From NCBI GenBank assembly GCA_034440615.1, contig JAOTOM010002927.1, forward strand, positions 1 through 64,000: DNA of 64,000 nt, given 5' to 3'. The notes under the pieces were generated by a model. That model saw nothing but the letters and a program-made list of their open reading frames with translations, made no database searches and had not been told where the DNA came from. Below are positions 45,680 through 58,287 of the stretch, piece after piece. The translations under genes and the position numbers were made by a program. How positions within the stretch are numbered: the stretch's first letter is position 1; each line of letters opens with the position of its first letter. The DNA comes from Ashinkailepas kermadecensis. Lineage: Eukaryota > Arthropoda > Thecostraca > Neolepadidae.

Positions 45680-45866
45680 CGGTACTTCAGTTGGTTAGAG
45701 CGCTGGCCTGCATTAGTTTCCCCTGTCCTGACAAGACAGGTTTCGAGTCGCTTCACGTGCTCGCATTTAACACCCAGCTGGGAGGGGCAGCTGGCAACTG
45801 GCCCGATTAGGCCGTATACAGGCTATCGGAGTGGCCGTGCCGGTGCATTGACGGCACGTTAAACTC
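45680..45866 (+). mobile_element. Probable tRNA-derived SINE
   Basis: An A-box-like CTTCAGTTGGTTAGAGCG lies at about 45,685-45,702 and a B-box-like GGTTTCGAGTC at about 45,739-45,749. Between them CCTGTC and GACAGG (45,722-45,740) form a 6-bp stem with a 7-base loop. The 3' part ends GACGGCACGTTAAACTC, like the GTTAAAC endings of several metazoan SINEs. The A-to-B spacing is a little long for a plain tRNA and the acceptor arms do not pair, so a SINE is favoured. Confidence 0.42.
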
Positions 45867-46910
45867 TCGGTCAATAGTCTGTCGTTGAGCTGGAATTCAT
45901 GGATCGTGTGGTCGCGTCAGGGTTCGCGCAACAAGTTCTGCTTAACAACCGGACCCTGGCCCATGAAGCCACCCGATCAAGAATTCGGACTATGCTATAT
46001 ATATATATATACATACATCATCCACCTTAATTAGTTGACACATATTTATTTTTCAGCGATGTCTGTGGATTCGATACCGGTAAGTAATAAGTAATAAGGC
46101 TGCGGAAGCGCTAAAGCTGGATGTTTTAGTACGTCAACATGCAGAATCTGCATTTATTTAAGATGTCTAGGGAGATCTTATGTATTTGAAGTTCAGGTAT
46201 CACATTACCTGCAACTAGCTGTAAATACGCCATTCGGAGGGAACGCTGCTGACGGCAAAACTAAGGTATGTCGTCATCACACAAGTTGTGATATAATATA
46301 TAAAAGGACGTGTTCAATTTAGCTGAAGTATTTACCACACATCGCTAAGGTCTAGGATATTGCTGTTAACCTTCTGTGAGAACCAGTGCTTAGAGAAACG
46401 AAGCCAATTTTTGCTGGCAGCAACTGGGATGCTCGGATACTGGGAAATAGCATGTCGACCACGGTGCATTTTTTGCCACCTTCGATGTCTGATACGAGTC
46501 GAATCTTATCCACACGTGGTACTGGCTGTCACGGATCTTGGTGTGTGTTTTTGAACGGTCGCACGTCGTCAGACAGTTGTTCACTCGGTGTAGACGAGCT
46601 TCAGCCTGCTCGGTCAGACTGCTGTTCACTCGGTGTAGACGAGCAGCTGACAGCTGACAGTTGTAGACGAGCTTCAGTCTGCTCGGTCAGACAAATGCGC
46701 CGCTCTGTCCGAGCAGCGGCCACTCCTGCCCGCGAACGGCTGCACACGGCCGCGGCGAGTACCGGCGCGACAGACAAAAAGTCCGACTGTCCAGCGTGCC
46801 TGGCTGGCCGCCCGCCGCCGCCGCCCATGACAGTCACGCCAAACGGCCGTACATGGCGCGTGTCACAGCCGCCCCGGCCGGCTGCGACGCGGGCCGGTCT
46901 GTGTACAACG
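45867..46910. other. Spacer with a TATA-box-like site, then CpG-rich shoulder
   Basis: TATATAAAAG at 46,297-46,306 is a good TATA-box match, but no downstream gene is recognised. A short GAGCTTCAGTCTGCTCGGTC-type duplication occurs at about 46,597-46,690. CpG content rises sharply from about 46,690 into the large array. Confidence 0.4.
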
Positions 46911-49900
46911 GCGCCGCCCTGCACTGACGCGCCGCCCTGCACTGACGCGCCGCCCTGCACTGACGCGCCGCCCTGCACTGACGCGCCGCCCTGCACTGAA
47001 GCGCCGCCATGCACTGACGCGCCGCCCTGCACTGACGCGCCGCCCTGCACTGACGCGCCGCCCTGCACTGACGCGCCACACCGCGCCGCCCTGCACTGAT
47101 GCGCCACACCGTGCCGCCCTGCACCTGATGCGCCGCCCTGCACTGACGCGCCGCCCTGCACTGAAGCGCCGCCCTGCACTGACGCGCCGCCCTGCACTGA
47201 AGCGCCGCCATGCACTGACGCGCCGCCCCTGCACTGACGCGCCGCCCTGCACTGATGCGCCGCACCGTGCCGCCCTACACTGACGCGCCACACCGTGCCG
47301 CCCTGCACTGATGCGCCGCACCGTGCCGCCCTGCACTGATGCGCCACACCGTGCCGCCCTGCACTGACGCGCCACACCGTGCCGCCCTGCACTGATGCGC
47401 CGCACCGTGCCGCCCTACACTGACGCGCCACACCGTGCCGCCCTGCACTGATGCGCCACACCGCGCCGCCCTGCACTGACGCGCCACACCGTGCCGCCCT
47501 GCACTGATGCGCCGCACCGTGCCGCCCTACACTGACGCGCCGCACCGTGCCGCCCTGCACTGATGCGCCACACCGTGCCGCCCTGCACTGACGCGCCACA
47601 CCGTGCCGCCCTGCACTGATGCGCCGCACCGTGCCGCCCTGCACTGACGCGCCCCACCGTGCCGCCCTGCACTGACGCGCCACACCGTGCCGCCCTGCAC
47701 TGATGCGCCGCACCGTGCCGCCCTGCACTGATGCGCCGCACCGTGCCGCCCTGCACTGACGCGCCACACCGTGCCGCCCTGCACTGACGCGCCGCACCGT
47801 GCCGCCCTGCACTGATGCGCCGCACCGTGCCGCCCTGCACTGATGCGCCACACCGTGCCGCCCTACACTGACGCGCCGCACCGTGCCGCCCTGCACTGAT
47901 GCGCCGCACCGTGCCGCCCTGCACTGATGCGCCGCACCGTGCCGCCCTACACTGATGCGCCGCACCGTGCCGCCCTACACTGACGCGCCACACCGTGCCG
48001 CCCTGCACTGACGCGCCACACCGTGCCGCCCTGCACTGATGCGCCGCACCGTGCCGCCCTGCACTGAAGCGCCACACCGTGCCGCCCTGCACTGATGCGC
48101 CGCACCGTGCCGCCCTACACTGATACGCCGCCCTGCACTGATGCGCCACACCGCGCCGCCCTGCACTGATGCGCCGCACCGTGCCGCCCTACACTGATGC
48201 GCCGCACCGCGCCGCCCTACACTGACGCGCCACACCGTGCCGCCCTGCACTGATGCGCCGCACCGTGCCGCCCTGCACTGATGCGCCGCACCGTGCCGCC
48301 CTGCACTGATGCGCCACACCGTGCCGCCCTGCACTGATGCGCCACACCGCGCCGCCCTGCACTGATGCGCCACACCGTGCCGCCCTACACTGATGCGCCG
48401 CACCGCGCCGCCCTACACTGACGCGCCACACCGTGCCGCCCTGCACTGATGCGCCGCACCGTGCCGCCCTGCACTGATGCGCCGCACCGTGCCGCCCTGC
48501 ACTGATGCGCCGCACCGTGCCGCCCTACACTGATGCGCCGCACCGCGCCGCCCTACACTGATGCGCCACACCGTGCCGCCCTGCACTGATGCGCCGCACC
48601 GTGCCGCCCTGCACTGATGCGCCGCACCGTGCCGCCCTGCACTGATGCGCCGCACCGTGCCGCCCTGCACTGACGCGCCACACCGTGCCGCCCTACACTG
48701 ATGCGCCGCACCGTGCCGCCCTACACTGATGCGCCACACCGTGCCGCCCTACACTGATGCGCCGCACCGTGCCGCCCTGCACTGACGCGCCACACCGTGC
48801 CGCCCTACACTGATGCGCCACACCGTGCCGCCCTACACTGATGCGCCACACCGCGCCGCCCTGCACTGATGCGCCGCACCGTGCCGCCCTGCACTGACGC
48901 GCCACACCGCGCCGCCCTGCACTGACGCGCCACACCGTGCCGCCCTGCACTGATGCGCCGCCCTGCACTGATGCGCCGCACCGTGCCGCCCTGCACTGAT
49001 GCGCCACACCGTGCCGCCCTACACTGATGCGCCACACCGTGCCGCCCTGCACTGATGCGCCACACCGTGCCGCCCTGCACTGATGCGCCGCACCGTGCCG
49101 CCCTACACTGATGCGCCGCACCGTGCCGCCCTGCACTGATGCGCCGCCCTGCACTGATGCGCCGCACCGTGCCGCCCTACACTGATGCGCCACACCGTGC
49201 CGCCCTACACTGACGCGCCACACCGTGCCGCCCTGCACTGATGCGCCGCACCGTGCCGCCCTACACTGATGCGCCACACCGTGCCGCCCTGCACTGATGC
49301 GCCACACCGTGCCGCCCTGCACTGATGCGCCGCCCTGCACTGATGCGCCGCACCGTGCCGCCCTGCACTGATGCGCCGCACCGTGCCGCCCTGCACTGAT
49401 GCGCCGCACCGTGCCGCCCTGCACTGATGCGCCACACCGCGCCGCCCTGCACTGATGCGCCGCACCGTGCCGCCCTACACTGATGCGCCACACCGTGCCG
49501 CCCTGCACTGATGCGCCGCCCTGCACTGATGCGCCGCACCGTGCCGCCCTGCACTGATGCGCCACACCGTGCCGCCCTACACTGATGCGCCACACCGTGC
49601 CGCCCTGCACTGATGCGCCACACCGTGCCGCCCTACACTGACGCGCCACACCGTGCCGCCCTGCACTGATGCGCCGCACCGTGCCGCCCTACACTGATGC
49701 GCCACACCGTGCCGCCCTGCACTGATGCGCCGCACCGTGCCGCCCTGCACTGATGCGCCGCCCTGCACTGATGCGCCGCACCGTGCCGCCCTGCACTGAT
49801 GCGCCGCACCGTGCCGCCCTGCACTGATGCGCCGCACCGTGCCGCCCTGCACTGATGCGCCGCACCGCGCCGCCCTGCACTGATGCGCCGCACCGTGCCG

Positions 49901-51810
49901 CCCTACACTGATGCGCCGCACCGTGCCGCCCTGCACTGATGCGCCGCCCTGCACTGATGCGCCACACCGCGCCGCCCTGCACTGATGCGCCACACCGCGC
50001 CGCCCTGCACTGATGCGCCACACCGCGCCGCCCTGCACTGACGCGCCGCACCGCGCCGCCCTGCACTGATGCGCCGCACCGTGCCGCCCTGCACTGATGC
50101 GCCACACCGCGCCGCCCTGCACTGACGCGCCGCACCGTGCCGCCCTGCACTGACGCGCCGCCCTGCACTGACGCGCCGCACCGTGCCGCCCTGCACTGAC
50201 GCGCCGCCCTGCACTGACGCGCCGCACCGTGCCGCCCTGCACTGATGCGCCACACCGCGCCGCCCTGCACTGATGCGCCACACCGCGCCGCCCTGCACTG
50301 ATGCGCCGCACCGTGCCGCCCTGCACTGATGCGCCACACCGTGCCGCCCTGCACTGATGCGCCGCACCGTGCCGCCCTGCACTGATGCGCGCGCCGCACC
50401 GTGCCCGCCCTGCACTGACGCGCCGCACCGTGCCGCCCTGCACTGATGCGCCGCACCGTGCCGCCCTGCACTGATGCGCCGCCCTGCACTGATGCGCCGC
50501 CCTGCACTGACGCGCCGCCCTGCACTGACGCGCCGCACCGTGCCGCCCTGCACTGACGCGCCGCCCTGCACTGACGCGCCGCACCGTGCCGCCCTGCACT
50601 GACGCGCCGCCCTGCACTGACGCGCCGCACCGTGCCGCCCTGCACTGACGCGCCACACCGTGCCGCCCTGCACTGATGCGCCACACCGCGCCGCCCTGCA
50701 CTAATGCGCCACACCGTGCCGCCCTGCACTGACGCGCCGCACCGTGCCGCCCTGCACTGATGCGCCGCCCTGCACTGATGCGCCGCACCGTGCCGCCCTG
50801 CACTGATGCGCCACACCGTGCCGCCCTACACTGATGCGCCACACCGTGCCGCCCCTACACTGACGCGCCACACCGTGCCGCCCTGACTGATGCGCCACAC
50901 CGCGCCGCCCTGCACTGATGCGCCACACCGCGCCGCCCTGCACTGATGCGCCACACTGTGCCGCCCTGCACTGACGCGCCGCACCGTGCCGCCCTGCACT
51001 GATGCGCCGCACCGTGCCGCCCTACACTGACGCGCCACACCGCGCCGCCCTGCACTGATGCGCCGCCCTGCACTGATGCGCCACACTGTGCCGCCCTGCA
51101 CTGATGCGCCGCACCGTGCCGCCCTGCACTGATGCGCCACACCGTGCCGCCCTGCACTGATGCGCCGCCCTGCACTGATGCGCCGCACCGTGCCGCCCTG
51201 CACTGATGCGCCGCCCTGCACTGATGCGCCGCACCGTGCCGCCCTGCACTGACGCGCCACACCGCGCCGCCCTGCACTGACGCGCCGCCCTGCACTGATG
51301 CGCCACACCGTGCCGCCCTGCACTGATGCGCCGCACCGTGCCGCCCTGCACTGACGCGCCACACCGTGCCGCCCTGCACTGATGCGCCGCACCGTGCCGC
51401 CCTGCACTGATGCGCCGCACCGTGCCGCCCTACACTGATGCGCCGCACCGTGCCGCCCTGCACTGATGCGCCGCACCGTGCCGCCCTGCACTGATGCGCC
51501 ACACCGTGCCGCCCTGCACTGATGCGCCGCACCGTGCCGCCCTGCACTGACGCGCCACACCGTGCCGCCCTGCACTGATGCGCCGCACCGTGCCGCCCTG
51601 CACTGACGCGCCACACCGCGCCGCCCTGCACTGATGCGCCACACCGTGCCGCCCTGCACTGATGCGCCACACCGTGCCGCCCTGCACTGATGCGCCGCAC
51701 CGTGCCGCCCTGCACTGACGCGCCGCACCGTGTCGCCCTGCACTGATGCGCTGCCCTGCACTGACGCGCCACACCGCGCCGCCCTGCGCGTGCCCTGCAC
51801 TGACGCGCCG
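46911..51810. repeat. 28/17-bp minisatellite, about 4.9 kb, near 180 units
   Basis: The standard unit is 28 bp: CGCCCTGCACTGATGCGCCG plus CACCGTGC. A 17-bp short form lacks the 11-bp CCGCACCGTGC. Short units dominate the left edge (46,911-47,080) and occur singly or in pairs elsewhere. Four positions vary: GACGCG/GATGCG, GCCGCACC/GCCACACC, CCGCGCC/CCGTGCC and CCTGCAC/CCTACAC. The first three are CpG transitions. Twenty-eight is not a multiple of three, but three units (84 bp) are, so long minus-strand frames (up to 454 codons) arise without coding meaning. The right edge (51,720-51,810) is degenerate. Confidence 0.96.
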
Positions 51811-52249
51811 CTCTGCGCGTGGCCTGACACGTCGGGCGCCGAGGACGCCCCTTCGGACGGTCAGTCGTGCCATCCGCGGCCTGGTCACCAGCAGACGCCC
51901 AGCCAGCCGCGCGAGGTGGCTGTCGGTCGTATCAGGACGACCCGCCTGTGTACCTACTCATTCATGCAGCGTGCCGTCATTCACGGGCAAATGGGCGAGG
52001 CGGATCGGCCTCCTGCCCACGTTTGCCATGCATTGTAGCTAATGTACTTTGGCCGTCGCGTGTCCAGACACGCCTCGAATACGTAAACACGCGCAAACAC
52101 CGTGCACAAAGGAAGCCGCCGTGGCTGTTGTCATTGGACCGCGCGCGCGCCTCCCGCGCAAACGTGCCGTCACGCGCTCGTCGAAAGCGCACGGCCCCTC
52201 CGTTCGGCGGCGTCGGGCGAACTTCGGTAGCGGCGTGCCGTGCACGGCG
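51811..52249. other. CpG-rich shoulder between two arrays
   Basis: Unique sequence joining the 28/17-bp and 29-bp arrays; open frames on both strands lack domains. Confidence 0.4.
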
Positions 52250-53045
52250 CCGTCGATCGTGCTGTCTGTCCCATGTGGCCGGCCGTCGATCGTGCTGTCC
52301 CATGTGGCCGGCCGTCGATCGTGCTGTCCCATGTGGCCGGCCGTCGATCGTGCTGTCCCATGTGGCCGGCCGTCGATCGTGCTGTCTGTCCCATGTGGCC
52401 GGCCGTCGATCGTGCTGTCTGTCCCATGTGGCCGGCCGTCGATCGTGCTGTCCCATGTGGCCGGCCGTCGATCGTGCTGTCCCATGTGGCCGGCCGTCGA
52501 TCGTGCTGTCCCATGTGGCCGGCCGTCGATCGTGCTGTCCCATGTGGCCGGCCGTCGATCGTGCTGTCCCATGTGGCCGGCCGTCGATCGTGCTGTCCCA
52601 TGTGGCCGGCCGTCGATCGTGCTGTCCCATGTGGCCGGCCGTCGATCGTGCTTTTGGCCGGCGGGCCGGGTCGATTCGGTTGTTCGTGCTGTCCCATGTG
52701 GCCGGCCGTCGATCGTGCTGTCCCATGTGGCCGGCCGTCGATCGTGCTGTCTGTCCCATGTGGCCGGCCGTCGATCGTGCTGTCCCATGTGGCCGGCGGG
52801 CTGTTTACCGGGGGCTTGACGCATTCCTGGCGGCTGATCGTGCTGTCCCATGTGGCCGGCCGTCGATCGGCTGTTCCCATGTGGCCGGCCGTGATCGCAT
52901 TCCCATGTGGCCGGCCGTCGATCGTGCTGTCCCATGTGGCCGGCGGGCTGTTTACCGGGGGCTTGACGCATTCCTGGCGGCTGATCGTGCTGTCCCATGT
53001 GGCCGGCGGGCTGTTTACCGGGGGCGTGACGCATTCCTGGCGGCT
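52250..53045. repeat. 29/33-bp composite minisatellite
   Basis: The basic 29-bp unit is CATGTGGCCGGCCGTCGATC plus GTGCTGTCC. A 33-bp form has GTGCTGTCTGTCC. From 52,790 a longer module is inserted three times: GGCGGGCTGTTTACCGGGGG, then CGTGACGCATTCCTGGCGG or the CTTGACG form, so simple and compound units alternate. Each unit contains the palindromes GGCCGGCC and CGATCG. Confidence 0.93.
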
Positions 53046-54369
53046 CGGTTTGTTTGGACTGTCCGCCGGCGGTGCGCTGACATCATGCTGAGGGAGGCCG
53101 CGCGACCGGCGGGTCGGCAGGAGACGAACCCGCTGACAAAGAGGCGGCCACGGCACTAGCCGTGCGGCTAGTGGCGCTCTCCTCACCGGCCACTCTCGAC
53201 CTCAGCCGGTCTGGAGCGGCTCGACTGCCGCCACCGGCCCCAGTTAGCCGCCCCCCCCCCCTCCTCGTGTGTCGCGTCGTGGTGGCGTTCGTCTGTCGCC
53301 CGCAGCGGTCGGCTGTGCTGGCCAGGTAACGCGAGCCGCCGCCGGCCAGCTCCGCAGCTTGTCTGGCCGGTGACGTCGGCTCGCGTTACGCCGTTCTGCG
53401 GCTCCCGCGGCTCCCGCTGCGCAGTGTCGTCGGCCGGAGCGATGATTGCATAGCGGTATCCGACCGCGATTGATCGCTGTCAGATACAATTGGGCGGCTA
53501 ATGCGGCGGCGATGCTATCTCGGCCGCCAGCGACGACGAAATGATCGCCAGAGTGCATCGCGTTACTTCTGCAACTGAGCGTGTCCGATGTGCGGGTGAG
53601 ATAATACTGTCTTCGGAAGCATGCTATTTAGAGATATTTTGAAGTTCATGTAATCCATATCTTGGAGACACATGTGCCGCTATATGGCGTCAAAAGTCCA
53701 TCGCTTTCATTTGGAAGATGGAATCGAAGTCCAATTGCGAGATAATTATCATTTGATCATCTCAATCAATTGAAAGTTTTCATGATGTATCTTTTTTGCC
53801 TAAAACATCGCTTCCAGAATATCGCATTCATGCTTTCCCAGGTTATCTCCTCATCATCTCCTTGGAAATATTTAACTCAAATCCCTATTAGATAGTATAC
53901 TATTACTTCTATAAATTACCGTTCCATCGTACAGAGATGCATGGGAAAACATATTAAGGATAGGATAACCTAATGGATTTCTTCCGAAGCTCGTCAGCAA
54001 GTCGTTTCAATTTTATTTTACCTACAACCTGTTTATCAGTCGCAAAAAAACAACATAATCATGCAGCATTATCACGCACTTAATCTGGCTTTGCGTCGCT
54101 GCACGTGCAATCGTCCGCACCTCCATCGGAACGGACATATAGCGGCCTGTCAGCCAATCCATCGCACTCAACACGGCGTCCCAGCATCAACAATTAAGAA
54201 TCATGCGGTGTGGTGTCCCGGCGGCGGCGCATTCATCAACGTCACACGCGTGCTGTCCGCACACAGACGCGACACACTGCGGCGCGGCCGTCACGGTTTA
54301 TTGCTCCGACCGCCCACGCAATGTCTGACCCAGGCGGCCGTGGCAGTACGCAGCGCCATCTGTGATATA
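53046..54369. other. CpG-rich shoulder, AT-rich core, CpG-rich shoulder
   Basis: GC-rich to about 53,570 (with a C11 run at 53,251), AT-rich at 53,590-54,060 and GC-rich again. No gene supported. Confidence 0.4.
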
Positions 54370-54658
54370 CGGCCGACCTTCGTCCTGGGCACTGCCGGCC
54401 TTCGTCCTGGACACCGTTGGCTTTCGTCCTGGACACTGCCGGCCCGCGTCCTGGACACCGGCTGCCTTCGTTCTGGACACGGCCGGCCTGCGTCCTGGAC
54501 ACCGCCGGCCTTCGTCCTCGACACGGCCGGCGTTCGTCCTGGGTACCGGCTGCCTTCGTCCTGGACACGGCCGGCCTTCGTCCTGGACACGGCCGGCCTT
54601 CGTCCTCGACACGGCCGGCGTTCGTCCTGGACACCGTCGGCCTTCGTCGTGGGCACGC
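54370..54658. repeat. 22-bp minisatellite, about 13 units
   Basis: Units of CGGCCTTCGTCCTGGACACG plus GC. Variants are GGCCTGCG, GTCCTCGAC and ACACCGCC. Low-complexity frames on both strands are by-products. Confidence 0.92.
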
Positions 54659-54889
54659 GCAGGCGCGCGCCTGGTCGGAATTATGCGCGTCCACTAATCA
54701 CGTTACTCAAAGAAGCTTAGCGTGCACGCGTGCCTGATCAGCTGGGCCAGACGACACGAAGATCAATGGCTGCAGACCAGTGTCGCAGTAACGAGTGTCG
54801 CCATGTCTGCGACGGCGGGAACCGCCAAGCCCGCTCGGCGGTGGGCTTCGCGCGCTCGTCGCGCCGCATCGATTGGTCGACACGCTGAC

Positions 54890-55050
54890 CCGCGCGGGGC
54901 ACCGCCGCGGGGCACCGCCGCGGGGCACCGCCGCGCCGGAGAGGCAGTCGCCGGCTGGGACCCGCGCGGGGGACCGCCGCGCCGGAGAGGCAGTCGCCGG
55001 CTGGGACCCGCGCGGGGCACCGCCGCCCCGGAGAGGCAGTCGCCGGCTGA
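54890..55050. repeat. 47-bp GC-rich tandem repeat, about 3 units
   Basis: CGCCGGAGAGGCAGTCGCCG followed by GCTGGGACCCGCGCGGGG repeats every 47 bp and is preceded by a three-fold CGCGGGGCACCGC microrepeat at 54,891-54,935. Confidence 0.88.
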
Positions 55051-55835
55051 TTAAGACCTGCGAACGTGGCGGCGGTCGGGCGCGGCAGCCGACGGGGGCG
55101 CCTGGGGAGATTCCAGTGTGGTCGGTGTGTGTCGACCGCCTGATCAGTATACGGCCGCTCGCCAGTCGGCCGGAAAAGAGCCGCGCGAAGACTGCCCTGA
55201 AGAAGAGCCACTCGCGGCACGGCTGCAAGAGAAGAACTCTGGGAGGCAGCGCTGAAAATAGCGAGCTGAGTAAGGACTGCTCGACGAGCCAAGCGGGAAG
55301 AGACGGGAAGAGACGAGTCACACGGGCGCAGACGGGGAGATAGAGAGGAAGTGAAGGAGGTGCTAAGATATAGATGGCGAAAAAGGCAACACCAGAAGAA
55401 GCACACCTGGGAGGTGAACCTTCCTTCGGCGAAGTCCTAAGTGTAGCCATTTGGCAAGACAGTTGTTCCAGGTGCGAGTGCGACACTGCTGATTATGGTG
55501 GCATTCAAAACAAGTTGAGGTAGTGAATATTTCCCGTATGCATTTAGACGCGGACATTTCACGGAAACCTGGACAGCTTATTCTGTACGCCACCTCCCGG
55601 GATGCACGGACATTTGCCGATTATCTCCATCCATCATATATAAACATTCCCCTGCAGGAGAAATTAATTCCATCGCTTGCTGAGCGAATTTTATACTTAT
55701 GGTATCTAAATGGGGCTCTGTGAATGGGTGATAAATGAGAGCGCTGTCCCTATTGAATGGGAGCGCCTTATTTGCAGATTTCTTCAATGTGTGCTCACAG
55801 GCAGGAACGTTTTTCATACCGACGCCTCTCATGTT
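55051..55835. other. Spacer, GC-rich then AT-leaning, no gene supported
   Basis: Some open frames of 60-180 codons, none with a recognisable domain. Confidence 0.35.
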
Positions 55836-57816
55836 ACGATCACTGATCCACACCGTCTCGCAACTGTGGCGCCACTCACGACACAATCACTGATCCACAC
55901 CGTCTCGCTAATGTGGCGCCACTCACGACACAATCACTGATCCACACCGTCTCGCTACTGTGGCGCCACTCATGACACAATCACTGATCCACACCGTCTC
56001 GCTACTGTGGCGCACAATCACTGATCCACACCGTCTCGCTACTGTGGCGCCACTCATGACACAATCACTGATCCACACCGTCTCGCTACTGTGGTGCCAC
56101 TCACGACACAATCACTGATCCACACCGTCTCGCTACTGTGGCGCCACTCACGACACAATCACTGATCCACACGGTCTCGCAACTGTGGCGCCACTCACGA
56201 CACAATCACTGATCCACACCGTCTCGCTACTGTGGCGCCACTCACGACACAATCACTGATCCACACCGTCTCGCTACTGTGGTGCCACTCATGACACAAT
56301 CACTGATCCACACCGTCTCGCTACTGTGGCGCCACTCACGACACAATCACTGATCCACACAGTCTCGCTACTGTGGCGCCACTCATGACACAATCACTGA
56401 TCCACACCGTCTCGCTACTGTGGCGCCACTCACGACACAATCACTGATCCACACCGTCTCGCTACTGTGGCGCACAATCACTGATCCACACAGTCTCGCT
56501 ACTGTGACGCCACTCACGACACAATCACTGATCCACACCGTCTCGCTACTGTGGCGCCACTCACGACACAATCACTGATCCACACAGTCTCGCTACTGTG
56601 GCGCCACTCATGACACAATCACTGATCCACACCGTCTACTGTGGTGCCACTCACGACACAATCACTGATCCACACCGTCTCGCTGCTGTGGCGCCACTCA
56701 CGACACAATCACTGATCCACACCGTCTCGCTGCTGTGGCGCCACTCACGACACAATCACTGATCCACACCGTCTCGCTACTGTGGTGCCACTCACGACAC
56801 AATCACTGATCCACACCGTCTCGCTACTGTGGCGCCACTCACGACACAATCACTGATCCACACCGTCTCGCTACTGTGGTGCCACTCATGACACAATCAC
56901 TGATCCACACCGTCTCGCTACTGTGGCGCCACTCACGACACAATCACTGATCCACACCGTCTCGCTACTGTGGCGCCACTCACGACACAATCACTGATCC
57001 ACACCGTCTCGCTACTGTGGTGCCACTCACGACACAATCACTGATCCACACCGTCTCGCTACTGTGGTGCCACTCACGACACAATCACTGATCCACACCG
57101 TCTCGCTACTGTGGTGCCACTCACGACACAATCACTGATCCACACCGTCTCGCTACTGTGGTGCCACTCACGACACAATCACTATCCACACCGTCTCGCT
57201 ACTGTGGCGCCACTCACGACACAATCACTGATCCACACCGTCTCGCTACTGTGGCGCCACTCACGACACAATCACTGCTCCACACAGTCTCGCTACTGTG
57301 GCGCCACTCATGACACAATCACTGATCCACACCGTCTCGCTACTGTGGCGCCACTCACGACACAATCACTGATCCACACCGTCTCGCTACTGTGGCGCCA
57401 CTCACGACACAATCACTGATCCACACCGTCTCGCTACTGTGGCGCCACTCACGACACAATCACTGATCCACACCGTCTCGCTACTGTGGTGCCACTCACG
57501 ACACAATCACTGATCCACACCGTCTCGCTACTGTGGTGCCACTCACAACACAATCACTGATCCACACCGTCTCGCTACTGTGGTGCCACTCACGACACAA
57601 TCACTGATCCACACCGTCTCGCTACTGTGGTGCCACTCACGACACAATCACTGATCCACACCGTCTCGCTACTGTGGCGCCACTCACGACACAATCACTG
57701 ATCCACACAGTCTCGCTGCTGTGGCGCCACTCACGACACAATCACTGATCCACACCGTCTCGCTACTGTGGTGCCACTCACGACACAATCACTGATCCAC
57801 ACCGTCTCGCTGCTGG
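55836..57816. repeat. 47-bp minisatellite, about 42 units
   Basis: Units contain ACCGTCTCGCTACTGTGGCG, CCACTCACGACACAATCACT and GATCCAC. Recurrent differences are GTGGCGCC/GTGGTGCC and CTCACGAC/CTCATGAC (both CpG transitions), CACCGTC/CACAGTC and GCTACTG/GCTGCTG. A 33-bp short form missing CCACTCACGACA occurs at about 56,010 and 56,470. Flanking DNA is not especially GC-rich. Confidence 0.96.
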
Positions 57817-58255
57817 TTCGCCACGGGCCGGGGCGCAGCTCGAGTCAGTCTTCTACTCCCGTGCAGATGGCATCAAATGTCGCCTCCGAGCAGCTGAGCA
57901 CGGGCCGTCCCAGCACCACTCGGCTGGACCGCGACGACCGCGACGATTTTGAAACCGCAACGACGTGTTTTACGGCGTTTCGCGTTCGAAGTTCGTCACT
58001 CAGAGGACGTGTACGGTCTGCACTCTCGCCTTTTGGTTCGTACTTTATTCCAAGCTTGTCTGTTGGGACATCTTTTTCTTTTACATCGTCGTCAACTCTA
58101 AAATGCATCACTCATGTTTTCAAAATTGGCCTTGAAGTTGACCCGATCACATGGGCCTGAGTGAACGGGTTGCTCAGCTAATGCGATTACTAGTAATGTA
58201 CTAGAATTAGTAATATAATCATGATATCATTATCACCACCATCTTTATCATCATT

Positions 58256-58287
<32 letters not shown>

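Noticed and set aside
46601..51888. Long Arg/Gly/Cys/Ala-rich minus-strand frames across the 28/17-bp array
   Set aside because: Multiple overlapping frames with no domain; variation between units falls at CpG sites regardless of codon position.
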